Positions 14,537 to 22,401 of a stretch of 33,199 nucleotides of DNA are shown piece after piece. A program made the translations under genes and the position numbers. The notes under the pieces were generated by a model. It was not told the origin of the DNA. It saw only the letters and a program-made list of their open reading frames with translations, and did no database searches. The stretch covers positions 1 to 33,199 of the forward strand of contig DASXYG010000116.1 of assembly GCA_036502625.1 (NCBI GenBank). Direction: 5' to 3'. The DNA is from DASXYG01 sp036502625 (lineage in GTDB: Bacteria > Actinomycetota > Actinomycetes > Streptosporangiales > Streptosporangiaceae). Position 1 is the first letter of the stretch. Each line of letters opens with the position of its first letter.

Positions 14537-15922
14537 TCAGCATTCGATCACATTCACGGCCAGGCCGCCGCGAGAAGTCTCCTTGTACTTGTCGAGCATG
14601 TCGCGGCCGGTGTCGCGCATCGTCTTGATGACCTTGTCCAGCGAGACGAAGTGGCGGCCGTCGCCGCGGAGGGCCATGCGGGCGGAGCTGATGGCCTTGA
14701 CCGCGGCGATCGCGTTGCGTTCGATGCACGGCACCTGGACGAGGCCGCCGATGGGGTCGCAGGTGAGGCCGAGGTTGTGTTCCATGGCGATCTCGGCGGC
14801 GTTCTCCACCTGGCCGGGCGTGGCGCCGAGGACCTCGGCCAGGCCGGCGGCGGCCATCGAGCAGGCGGAGCCGACCTCGCCCTGGCAGCCGACCTCGGCG
14901 CCGGAGATGGAGGCGTTCTCCTTCAGGAGGATGCCGATCGCGCCCGCCGTGAGCAGGAAGCGTACGACGCCGTCGTCGTCGGCGCCGGGCACGAAGCGCG
15001 TGTAGTAGTGCAGCACGGCCGGGACGATGCCGGCCGCGCCGTTCGTGGGCGCGGTCACCACCCGCCCGCCCGCGGCGTTCTCCTCGTTGACGGCGAGGGC
15101 GAACAGCGTGATCCAGTCCATCGCGCGCAGCGGGTCGCCGGCGTACTGCATCGGGTCGCCCTGCGTGAGCAACTGCCGGTACAGCCGGGCGGCCCGGCGC
15201 GGCACCTTCAGGCCGCCGGGCAGCACGCCCTCGGACGCGCACCCGCGCCGTACGCACGCCTGCATGACGTGCCAGATGCCCAGGAGGCCCTCGCGGGTCT
15301 CCGCGTCGGGGCGCCACATGCGCTCGTTCGCCAGCGTCAGCGCGGACACCGGGAGCCCGCTCTCCTGGCTCGCATCGAGGAGCTGCACGCCCGATGCGTA
15401 CGGGTACGGCAGCTCACGGGTGTCCGGCACGATCCGCGCGGTGCCCGCGGCCTGCTCGTCGACCACGAAACCGCCGCCGACGGAGTAGTAGATGCGGCTC
15501 GCGACCTCGGCGCCGGCCGCGTCGTACGCGGTGAAGCGCATGCCGTTCGGGTGGTGCGGGAGCCGCTGCTTGCGCTCGAACACGAGGTCGGCCACCGGGT
15601 CGAACGCGACCTCGCGGACGCCGAGCAGGTCGAGGTGGCCGCGCGCGTGGACGGCGGCGATCCGGGAGTCGACCGAGTCGGTCTCGACCGTCTCCGGTTC
15701 CGCGCCCTCCAGGCCGAGCAGGACGGCGCGGTCGCTGCCGTGGCCCTTGCCCGTGAGGCCGAGCGAGCCGTACAGGATCGTCTCGACGCGCGCGACCTGG
15801 TCGAGCAGGCCGTCGTCGCGCAGCGCGACCGCGAACATGCGGGCCGCCTTCATGGGGCCGACCGTGTGCGAGCTGGACGGCCCGATCCCGATCTTGAAAA
15901 GATCGAAGACGCTGATCGCCAT
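14537..15922 (-). CDS. sdaA: L-serine ammonia-lyase (iron-sulfur, single-chain)
   Basis: This 461-residue enzyme deaminates L-serine to pyruvate and ammonia. The N-terminal beta domain starts with SVFDLFKIGIGPSSSHTVGPM; the C-terminal alpha domain contains AEVGCQGEVGSACSMAAAG, LTCDPIGGLVQVPCIERNA and the terminal Cys region NVIEC, which together supply the cysteines for the 4Fe-4S cluster. The terminal cysteine in some relatives inserts into the active site in the absence of serine. It lies 64 bases after glyA and forms the last step of the glycine-to-pyruvate set, so a surplus of glycine can be burnt through serine. The start is ATG 15922. Confidence 0.95.
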   Translation of the reverse strand: MAISVFDLFKIGIGPSSSHTVGPMKAARMFAVALRDDGLLDQVARVETILYGSLGLTGKGHGSDRAVLLGLEGAEPETVETDSVDSRIAAVHARGHLDLLGVREVAFDPVADLVFERKQRLPHHPNGMRFTAYDAAGAEVASRIYYSVGGGFVVDEQAAGTARIVPDTRELPYPYASGVQLLDASQESGLPVSALTLANERMWRPDAETREGLLGIWHVMQACVRRGCASEGVLPGGLKVPRRAARLYRQLLTQGDPMQYAGDPLRAMDWITLFALAVNEENAAGGRVVTAPTNGAAGIVPAVLHYYTRFVPGADDDGVVRFLLTAGAIGILLKENASISGAEVGCQGEVGSACSMAAAGLAEVLGATPGQVENAAEIAMEHNLGLTCDPIGGLVQVPCIERNAIAAVKAISSARMALRGDGRHFVSLDKVIKTMRDTGRDMLDKYKETSRGGLAVNVIEC

Positions 15923-15986
15923 TGATCCGCCTCCTCACGGCGGCCGCGCGGCGCACCCGGTGCGAAACCGGGCGCGCCGCACTCCC

Positions 15987-17240
15987 CTACAGGGTCGGGT
16001 ACAGCGGGTGGCTCTCGGCGAGCGCGGCGGCGCGCGCCTTGAGCTTGGGCAGGTCGGCCTGCGGCTTGAGCGACTCGGCGATGACGTCGGCGACCTCGGT
16101 GAAGTCGTCCGCGCCGAAGCCGCGCGAGGCCAGCGCCGGGGTGCCGATGCGCAGTCCGGACGTGACCATCGGGGGCCGCGGGTCGAACGGCACGGCGTTG
16201 CGGTTCACCGTGATGCCGATCTCGTGCAGCCGGTCCTCGGCCTGCCGGCCGTCGAGCTCGGAGTCGCGCAGGTCGGCGATGACGAGGTGGACGTCGGTGC
16301 CGCCGGTCAGCACCTTCACCCCGGCCGCGGTGGCGTCCGGCGCGGTGAGCCGCTCGGCCAGGATGCGCGCGCCCTCCAGGGTCGTCGCCTGCCGCTGCCG
16401 GAACTCCTCGCTCGCGGCGATCTTCAGCGCGACGGCCTTCGCGGCGATGACGTGCTCCAGCGGCCCGCCCTGCTGGCCGGGGAACACCGCCGAGTTGATC
16501 TTCTTGGCGTACGGCTCCTTGGTCAGGATGAGCCCGCCGCGCGGCCCGCACAGCGTCTTGTGCGTGGTCGTGGTGGTCACGTCCGCGTACGGCACCGGGC
16601 TGGGGTGCAGGCCGGCGGCGACCAGGCCGGCGAAGTGCGCCATGTCGACCAGGAGGTACGCGCCCACCTCGTCGGCGATCTGCCGGAACGCCGCGAAGTC
16701 GAGGTGCCGCGGGTACGCCGACCAGCCCGCGATGATCATCTTGGGCCGGTTCGCCCTGGCCAGCTTCGCGACCTCGTCCATGTCGACGATTCCGGTGTCC
16801 TCACGCACGTGGTAGGCGACCACGTTGTAGAGCTTGCCGGAGAAGTTGATGCGCATCCCGTGGGTCAGGTGGCCGCCGTGCGCGAGGTCCAGGCCCATGA
16901 TCGTGTCGCCCGGGTCGAGCAGCGCGAACATCGGCGCCTCGTTGGCCTGCGCGCCCGAGTGCGGCTGCACGTTCGCGTGGTCGGCGCCGAACAGCGCCTT
17001 CGCGCGGTCGATGGCGAGCTGCTCGGTGACGTCGACGAACTCGCAGCCGCCGTAGTACCGCTTGCCCGGGTAGCCCTCGGCGTACTTGTTCGTCATCACC
17101 GAGCCCTGCGCCTCGAGCACGGCCGGTGGGACGAAGTTCTCCGACGCGATCATCTCCAGCGTCGTGCGCTGGCGGTTCAGCTCGTCCGCGATCGCGTTCG
17201 CGACCTCGGGGTCGACCGACGAGAGGTTCTGGTCGTCCAT
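15987..17240 (-). CDS. glyA: Serine hydroxymethyltransferase
   Basis: This 417-residue PLP enzyme interconverts glycine plus methylene-THF with serine. Conserved segments are LEMIASENFVPPAVLEAQGSVMTNKYAEGYPGKRYYGG near the start, the PLP lysine motif VTTTTTHKTLCGPRGG, and RIGTPALASRGF near the C terminus. I place the start at ATG 17240 because GGAGG lies 9 bases upstream and the protein then has normal length; the longer open frame runs back through gcvH. It sits 14 bases after gcvH. In this operon it probably acts in the direction of serine, using one-carbon units from the glycine cleavage system. Confidence 0.96.
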   Translation of the reverse strand: MDDQNLSSVDPEVANAIADELNRQRTTLEMIASENFVPPAVLEAQGSVMTNKYAEGYPGKRYYGGCEFVDVTEQLAIDRAKALFGADHANVQPHSGAQANEAPMFALLDPGDTIMGLDLAHGGHLTHGMRINFSGKLYNVVAYHVREDTGIVDMDEVAKLARANRPKMIIAGWSAYPRHLDFAAFRQIADEVGAYLLVDMAHFAGLVAAGLHPSPVPYADVTTTTTHKTLCGPRGGLILTKEPYAKKINSAVFPGQQGGPLEHVIAAKAVALKIAASEEFRQRQATTLEGARILAERLTAPDATAAGVKVLTGGTDVHLVIADLRDSELDGRQAEDRLHEIGITVNRNAVPFDPRPPMVTSGLRIGTPALASRGFGADDFTEVADVIAESLKPQADLPKLKARAAALAESHPLYPTL

Positions 17241-17254
17241 CCGCTGCGTCCTCC

Positions 17255-17629
17255 TCAGGCGATCAGTTCGGTGTACTGCTCGGCGGTCAGCAGGCCTTCG
17301 GGCTCGCCGTCCGTACGCACCTTGATCAGCCAGCCGGTGCCGAACGGCTCGGTGTTCACCAGCCCGGGGTCGTCGTTGACCTCGCCGTTGACCTCCACGA
17401 CCTCGCCGTCGACGGGGGAGTACAGGTCGCTGACCGACTTCGTGGACTCGATCTCCCCGCACGGCTGACCGGCGGTGACCTTCGCGCCGACGTCGGGAAG
17501 CTGGACGTAGACGACGTCGCCGAGCTGCTCGGCCGCGTGCTCGGTGACGCCGATGGTCGCGACGCCGTCGGCCGTCGTGATCCACTCGTGCTCGGCCGTG
17601 TAACCCCGGTCGCTGGGGACGTTGGACAT
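17255..17629 (-). CDS. gcvH: Glycine cleavage system H protein
   Basis: A 124-residue lipoyl carrier that shuttles the aminomethyl group between the P, T and L proteins. The lipoylation site is the Lys in GEIESTKSVSDLYSPVDGEV. The N-terminal YTAEHEWI and the C-terminal TGWLIKVR motifs are standard. Its length is typical. It lies between gcvT (70 bases upstream) and glyA. Confidence 0.97.
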   Translation of the reverse strand: MSNVPSDRGYTAEHEWITTADGVATIGVTEHAAEQLGDVVYVQLPDVGAKVTAGQPCGEIESTKSVSDLYSPVDGEVVEVNGEVNDDPGLVNTEPFGTGWLIKVRTDGEPEGLLTAEQYTELIA

Positions 17630-17699
17630 CTATGGCTCCTGTTGCTCACGTTGTCGACGAGACGCGCGGGGACCCGTACGGGACGGGACCCACGGGAGG

Positions 17700-18794
17700 T
17701 TAGCGGGACCGGCGGTAGAACGGCAGATCCACGCGGTCGGCCGCCTCAGGGCGCCCGCGCACGTCGACGGCCAGCTCACCGGGTGCGTCAGCGGAGTCGA
17801 TGTACGCCATGGCGATGGGCGTGCCCAGCGTAGGCGAGGGGGCGCCGCTGGTCACGACGCCGCACGCGACGCCGTCGCGGAGCACGTCGTAGCCGTGGCG
17901 CGGCACCCGCCTGCCGCGGCCGGTGAGCCCGATCAGCGTGCGGCGCGGGCCCTCCTCGGCGCGCGCGGCCAGCGCGGCGCGGCCCACGAAGTCGCCGGGC
18001 TTGTCGAGCTTCACGACGCGCCCGAGGCCCGCTTCGTACGGTGTGACGTCGCGGGACAGCTCGTTGCCGTACAGCGGCATGCCCGCCTCAAGGCGCAGCG
18101 TGTCGCGCGCGGCGAGGCCGGCCGGGACGAGGCCGTCGGCGGTGCCCGCCTCGGTCAGCGCCGACCACAGCGGGATCGCGGCGTCCGGCTCGGCGAACAG
18201 CTCGAAGCCGTCCTCGCCGGTGTAGCCCGTACGGGCCAGGAGCACGGGGAAGCCCGCGACCGTGGCCGGGTAGCTGGCGTAGTACTTGAGGTCGTCGAGC
18301 GGCGCGTCGGTCAGCCGCCCGAGGATCGGCACGGCCAGCGGCCCCTGGAGGGCGAGCAGGGCGTACGCGTCGGTGCGGTCGGCGACCTCGGCGTCGAAGC
18401 CCTCGGCGCGCTCGGTCAGCGCGGCGAGCACCACGGCCGCGTTCGCCGCGTTGGCGACCACCAGGAAGTCGTCGCCGGCGAGGCGGTAGACGATCAGGTC
18501 GTCCAGGATGCCGCCGTCGGCGTCGCAGATCATGGTGTAGCGGGCGCGCCCGGTGGCGAGCTTGGACAGGTGGCCCACGAGCGCGTAGTCGAGGAACGCG
18601 GCCGCCGCGTCGCCCTGGACGGTGAGCTCGCCCATGTGGGACAGGTCGAAGAGGCCGGCGGCGGTGCGTACGGCGGTGTGCTCGGCGGTCTCACTGGCGT
18701 AGCGCAGCGGCATGAGCCAGCCGGCGAAGTCGGTCAGCGATGCGCCGAGGTCGGCGTGGATCTTGTACAGCGGGGTCAGGCGTGGTTCGGACAT
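17700..18794 (-). CDS. gcvT: Glycine cleavage system T protein (aminomethyltransferase)
   Basis: This 364-residue protein transfers the methylene group from the H-protein-bound aminomethyl intermediate to tetrahydrofolate and releases ammonia. Motifs include DFAGWLMPLRY, GLFDLSHMGELTVQG, LLARTGYTGEDGFELF and LAARDTLRLEAGMPLYGNEL. The start ATG 18794 is chosen because it begins the conserved region and lies just after the glycine riboswitch; a longer frame from 18842 would run into the riboswitch itself. It is the first gene of gcvT-gcvH-glyA-sdaA. No gcvP is present in the window. Confidence 0.96.
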   Translation of the reverse strand: MSEPRLTPLYKIHADLGASLTDFAGWLMPLRYASETAEHTAVRTAAGLFDLSHMGELTVQGDAAAAFLDYALVGHLSKLATGRARYTMICDADGGILDDLIVYRLAGDDFLVVANAANAAVVLAALTERAEGFDAEVADRTDAYALLALQGPLAVPILGRLTDAPLDDLKYYASYPATVAGFPVLLARTGYTGEDGFELFAEPDAAIPLWSALTEAGTADGLVPAGLAARDTLRLEAGMPLYGNELSRDVTPYEAGLGRVVKLDKPGDFVGRAALAARAEEGPRRTLIGLTGRGRRVPRHGYDVLRDGVACGVVTSGAPSPTLGTPIAMAYIDSADAPGELAVDVRGRPEAADRVDLPFYRRSR

Positions 18795-18828
18795 GGCAGG
18801 CACTCCATCAGGTCGGATGTCGCCGTCC

Positions 18829-19010
18829 TCCCCCTCTGTCATCGGCGCCTGAGAGCTTCGCCCTGGGGGCTTGCACCTTCGGCGAGGAGAACCGTCTCCT
18901 GCTTTCCAGAGATCACCTTGCCCGCGCGGTCCGTTTGCCTGAGAGGTTCCGGGGAGGAATTGCTCCTTCGGCGCCCCGGACTGGCTGCCCGGGGACTCTC
19001 CCGCATGGGG
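18829..19010 (-). ncRNA. Tandem glycine riboswitch
   Basis: Read leftwards, the leader holds two glycine aptamers. The first has GCGGGAGAG, CGCCGAAGGAGCAA and CCTCTCAGGCAAA; the second has ATCTCTGGAAAG, CGCCGAAGGTGCAAG and AGCTCTCAGGCGCC, ending in ACAGAGGGGGA. These are the hallmark conserved blocks of the gcvT-type glycine aptamer, twice in a row with a short linker. A plausible -10 box (TAGCCT, complement of 19027-19032) lies just upstream. Glycine binding is expected to switch on the downstream glycine cleavage operon. The expression platform must lie within the ~35 bases before gcvT; no strong terminator stem is seen, so control of translation is likely. Confidence 0.93.
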
Positions 19011-19069
19011 TCACTGGTGAAAGCCAAGGCTAGCAGCGCGCGGCCGCACGCCCTAGAGCCGTACGGCCG

Positions 19070-19765
19070 CTAATGCGCCGACGCCGCGACGAGGGCGCGG
19101 AACAGGGACGGGTCGGTGCCCGCCTCCGGGTGCCACTGGACGGCCAGGGCGAACGGGTGGCCGTCGAGCTCGGCCGCCTCGACGATGCCGTCGTCGGACC
19201 ACGCCACCGGGACGAGGCCGTCGCCGAGGCGGTCGACGGCCTGGTGGTGGTGGGTCGGCACGGAGGCCGCCTCGCCGTCGACGATCTTGGCGAGCCGCGA
19301 GCCGGGCGCGATCGTGACGCGGTGGCGGCCGAACGTGCCCGGCGTGGGGGAGTGGCCGTCGTGGCCCACGAGGTCGGGGAGGTGCTGGTGGAGGGTGCCG
19401 CCGCGGAGGACGTTCACGACCTGCAGCCCGCGGCAGACGCCGAGTGTGGGCAGCCCCGCGGTGAGCGCGGCGTCGGCCAGGGCCAGCTCGGTGTGGTCGC
19501 GGAACGCGCGCGGCGGGTCGGTGCGGGGGTCGCGCTCGGCGCCGTAGCGCGCCGGGTCGACGTCGCCGCCGCCGACCAGCACCAGCCCGTCGAGCCGGTC
19601 GATCAGAGTCTCGGCTCCGTCGACCGGCGGCAGGATGACCGGCCGCGCGCCCGCCTCCGTCAGCGAGCGGACGTAGTCGTACGGGAGCAGGTTCGCCGTG
19701 GTGTCCCACAGCCCCCACCGAGCCGGCTCGACGTAGCTGGTGAGCCCGATCACCGGTCCGTTCAT
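19070..19765 (-). CDS. Gamma-glutamyl-GABA hydrolase-like class I amidotransferase (PuuD-type)
   Basis: This 231-residue peptidase C26 family enzyme cleaves gamma-glutamyl amides. The nucleophile Cys lies in LGVCRGLQVVNVLRGG, the catalytic His and Glu in LAVQWHPEA, and LDGLVLVGGGDVDPARYG is the oxyanion region. In polyamine catabolism this enzyme releases GABA or a related acid from its gamma-glutamyl conjugate. It closes the operon whose second gene is a gamma-glutamyl-amine synthetase. The start is ATG 19765. Confidence 0.92.
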   Translation of the reverse strand: MNGPVIGLTSYVEPARWGLWDTTANLLPYDYVRSLTEAGARPVILPPVDGAETLIDRLDGLVLVGGGDVDPARYGAERDPRTDPPRAFRDHTELALADAALTAGLPTLGVCRGLQVVNVLRGGTLHQHLPDLVGHDGHSPTPGTFGRHRVTIAPGSRLAKIVDGEAASVPTHHHQAVDRLGDGLVPVAWSDDGIVEAAELDGHPFALAVQWHPEAGTDPSLFRALVAASAH

Positions 19766-19854
19766 GATCCCCCCAGGTGTGGTCCGTCCATCATGGTCTT
19801 CAGGACGCCGCCGGAACCCGGTTATGACGCGGTTCGCTGAGGGGATCGCCCGCG

Positions 19855-20151
19855 TCAGGCGCGGGTGGTGTGCTTGTACTCGATCTCGACGAACACCATT
19901 TCGGTGTCGCCGCCGTTGGCCACGTCGTGCCGCGCGCCCGCGGGCCGCTGGTAGCAGACGCCGCGGCGGATCTCGTTGACGAGCGTGCCGCCGTCGGCGT
20001 TCGTGACGTGCTGGGTGCTGTCGGTCATCGGCACCACCACGTAGTCGTACTCGTGCAGGTGCTCACCGGTATGCGCCCCCGGCGCGAAGCTCCACCTCGT
20101 CACCCGTACGTCGTCGTTGTCGACCTGCGTCTCCGCGTGCGCGTCCGCCAT
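19855..20151 (-). CDS. Small cupin protein
   Basis: A 98-residue single-domain cupin. Motif 1 is HTGEHLHEYDYVVVP with metal-binding histidines; motif 2 is RGVCYQRPAGARHDVAN, which fits the G-x5-P-x-G-x2-H-x3-N consensus exactly. It probably binds one metal ion. The function is not known; in an amine-oxidation setting it could act on an aldehyde or semialdehyde intermediate or be an accessory sensor. It lies between the SDR and PuuD genes of the same operon. Confidence 0.85.
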   Translation of the reverse strand: MADAHAETQVDNDDVRVTRWSFAPGAHTGEHLHEYDYVVVPMTDSTQHVTNADGGTLVNEIRRGVCYQRPAGARHDVANGGDTEMVFVEIEYKHTTRA

Positions 20152-20221
20152 GACCCTCCCTTTCGCCGTACCGACGAGCGTAGCCGCAGGCGATCAACGG
20201 GAGCGCGCGCGGGACGCCGTA

Positions 20222-20986
20222 CTACAGCGGGGTCACGTACGCGCCGGAGATGCCGCCGTCGACGAGGAACTCCGCGCCCGTCATGAACGAGGAGTCGTCG
20301 CTGGCCAGGAACGCGACGGCGGCGGCGATCTCGGCGGGCTCGGCGAAGCGGCCCATCGGGACGTGCACGAGCCGGCGCTGGGCGCGCTCGGGGTCCTTGG
20401 CGAACAGCTCTTTCAGCAGCGGCGTGTTCACCGGGCCCGGGCACAGCGCGTTCACCCGGATGCCCTCGCGGGCGAACTGCACGCCGAGCTCCCTGGTCAT
20501 CGCCAGCACACCGCCCTTGGACGCGGTGTAGGAGATCTGCGACGTGGCCGCGCCCATGACGGCGACGAACGAGGCCGTGTTGATGATCGAGCCGGCGCCG
20601 CGCTCCCGCATGTACGGGAGGACGTGCTTGCAGCAGAGGTACACCGAGGTCAGGTTGGCCTCCTGGACGCGGCGCCAGGCGTCGATGCCGGTGTCCAGGA
20701 TGGAGGCGTCGTCCGGGGGCGAGATGCCCGCGTTGTTGAAGGCGACGTCCACCCGGCCGTACGTGCCGTGCGCGGTGGCGAACAGGTTCTCGACGTCCGC
20801 TGAGCTGGTGACGTCCGTACGGACGAACAGGCCGTCCGCCTCGGCGGCGGCCGCGCCGCCGGAGTCGGAATCGATGTCCGCGACGACGACGCGCGCGCCC
20901 TCGGCGGCCAGCCGCCGCGCCGACGCCAGCCCGATTCCGCTTCCGCCGCCGGTGACCACCGCGACCCGTTCCTCCAGACGCCGCAC
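20222..20986 (-). CDS. Short-chain dehydrogenase/reductase
   Basis: A 254-residue classical SDR. The cofactor site is VTGGGSGIG, an acidic VVADIDSDS after strand 2 suggests NAD(H), and NNAG, INTASF and the catalytic YTASKGG follow. The C-terminal LVDGGISGAYVTPL is typical. The GTG start at 20986 is supported by GGAGGGAG a few bases upstream. Substrate unknown; its place after the glutamine synthetase homologue suggests oxidation or reduction of an intermediate of amine breakdown. Confidence 0.9.
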   Translation of the reverse strand: MRRLEERVAVVTGGGSGIGLASARRLAAEGARVVVADIDSDSGGAAAAEADGLFVRTDVTSSADVENLFATAHGTYGRVDVAFNNAGISPPDDASILDTGIDAWRRVQEANLTSVYLCCKHVLPYMRERGAGSIINTASFVAVMGAATSQISYTASKGGVLAMTRELGVQFAREGIRVNALCPGPVNTPLLKELFAKDPERAQRRLVHVPMGRFAEPAEIAAAVAFLASDDSSFMTGAEFLVDGGISGAYVTPL

Positions 20987-21024
20987 GCCCGCTCCCTCCG
21001 TAGCCGTCAAGATCGCCGACAGCC

Positions 21025-22401
21025 TTACATGCGCTCGAACCCGCGGTACAGCTCCCAGTCGGTGACGGCGGCGTCGAAGGCGGCGAGCTCCACGCGGGCG
21101 TTGTTCGCGTAGTGCGCCACGACGTCCGCGCCGAACGCCTCCCGCGCCAGGTCGCTGGCCTCCCACAGGGCGAGCGCGTCGCGCAGGTTCGCCGGCACGG
21201 CCGGGCCGCCGTCGGCGTACGCGTTGCCCGCGCACGCCTCCTCCAGCGGCAGCTCACGGTCGATGCCGTCCAGGCCGGCGGCGATCAGCGCGGCGTTGGC
21301 GAGGTACGGGTTCACGTCGCCGCCGGGCGTGCGGTTCTCCACGCGCAGCGACGGGCCGTGGCCGACGAGGCGCAGCGCGCACGTCCGGTTGTCCACGCCC
21401 CAGCGCACCGCGGTCGGCGCGAAGCTGCCGGGGACGTAGCGCTTGTAGGAGTTGATGTTCGGCGCGAAGAACAGCGTCAGCTCGCGCAGCGCGGCGAGCT
21501 GCCCGGCGAGGAAGTGCTCGCCGGCGGGCGACAGGCCGTACGCGCCGTCGCCGGCCAGGACGGGCGCGCCGGACGTGTCGCGTACGGAGACGTGGATGTG
21601 GCAGGAGTTGCCCTCGCGCGCGTTCGGCTTCGCCATGAACGTGACGCTCATCGCCTCCTGCGCGGCGATCTCCTTCGCGCCGCTCTTGTAGATGCTGTGG
21701 TTGTCGCAGGTGGTGACGGCGTCGGCGAAGCGGAACGCGATCTCGTGCTGGCCGAGGTTGCACTCGCCCTTCGCCGACTCGACGTACAGCCCGGCGCCGC
21801 CCATCTCGTTCCTGATGCGGCGCAGCAGCGGTTCCACGCGCGCGGTGCCGAGGATGGAGTAGTCGGCGTTGTACTGGTTGGCGGGGGTGAGGTCGCGGTA
21901 CGCGCGGGACCACGCGTCCTCGTACGTGTCGCGGTAGACGACGAACTCCAGCTCGGTGCCGGACATCGCCTGCCAGCCGCGTTCGGCCAGCCGGGCGGCC
22001 TGCCGCTTGAGGATCTGCCGCGGCGAGGCGGTGACCGGGGCGCCGTCGAGCCAGGCCAGGTCGGCGAGGACCAGCGCGCTGCCCGGGTGCCAGGGGAGGC
22101 GGCGCAGCGTGGCGAGGTCCGGCACCATGACGAAGTCGCCGTAGCCGCGTTCCCATGACGACATCTCGTAGCCGCCGACGGTGTTCATGTCGACATCCAC
22201 GGCGAGCAGGTAGTTGCACCCCTCGGCGTGGTTCGGCACCACCTCGTCGAGGAAGAACTCCGCGGACAACCGCTTCCCGGCCAGGCGCCCCTGCATGTCG
22301 GTGAACGCGAGCACGACCGTGTCGATCTCGTCGTCGTCCACCAGGAGCCGCAGCTCCTCGAGGCTCAGCATGCCCGTACGGCCCATGCGCGCTCCCGTCA
22401 T
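21025..22401 (-). CDS. Glutamine-synthetase-like gamma-glutamyl-amine synthetase (GlnA3/GlnA4 type)
   Basis: A 458-residue glutamine synthetase homologue. ATP/glutamate-site segments are present: GTELEFVVYRDTYEDAW, ESAKGECNLGQHEIAFR, EGNSCHIHVSV, PTAVRWGVDNRTCALRL and ENRTPGGDVNPYLANAALIAAGLDG. The sequence is closer to the Streptomyces GlnA3/GlnA4 group, which glutamylates polyamines or ethanolamine, than to the ammonia-using GlnA. The usual adenylylation Tyr region is absent. It joins glutamate to an amine to start a Puu-like pathway. ATG 22401 overlaps the permease stop (ATGA). Polyamine versus ethanolamine as the substrate cannot be decided from sequence. Confidence 0.88.
   Translation of the reverse strand: MTGARMGRTGMLSLEELRLLVDDDEIDTVVLAFTDMQGRLAGKRLSAEFFLDEVVPNHAEGCNYLLAVDVDMNTVGGYEMSSWERGYGDFVMVPDLATLRRLPWHPGSALVLADLAWLDGAPVTASPRQILKRQAARLAERGWQAMSGTELEFVVYRDTYEDAWSRAYRDLTPANQYNADYSILGTARVEPLLRRIRNEMGGAGLYVESAKGECNLGQHEIAFRFADAVTTCDNHSIYKSGAKEIAAQEAMSVTFMAKPNAREGNSCHIHVSVRDTSGAPVLAGDGAYGLSPAGEHFLAGQLAALRELTLFFAPNINSYKRYVPGSFAPTAVRWGVDNRTCALRLVGHGPSLRVENRTPGGDVNPYLANAALIAAGLDGIDRELPLEEACAGNAYADGGPAVPANLRDALALWEASDLAREAFGADVVAHYANNARVELAAFDAAVTDWELYRGFERM

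Noticed and set aside
15987..17585. A longer SHMT start upstream of 17240
   Set aside because: The extra residues are an off-frame reading of gcvH; GGAGG precedes ATG 17240.
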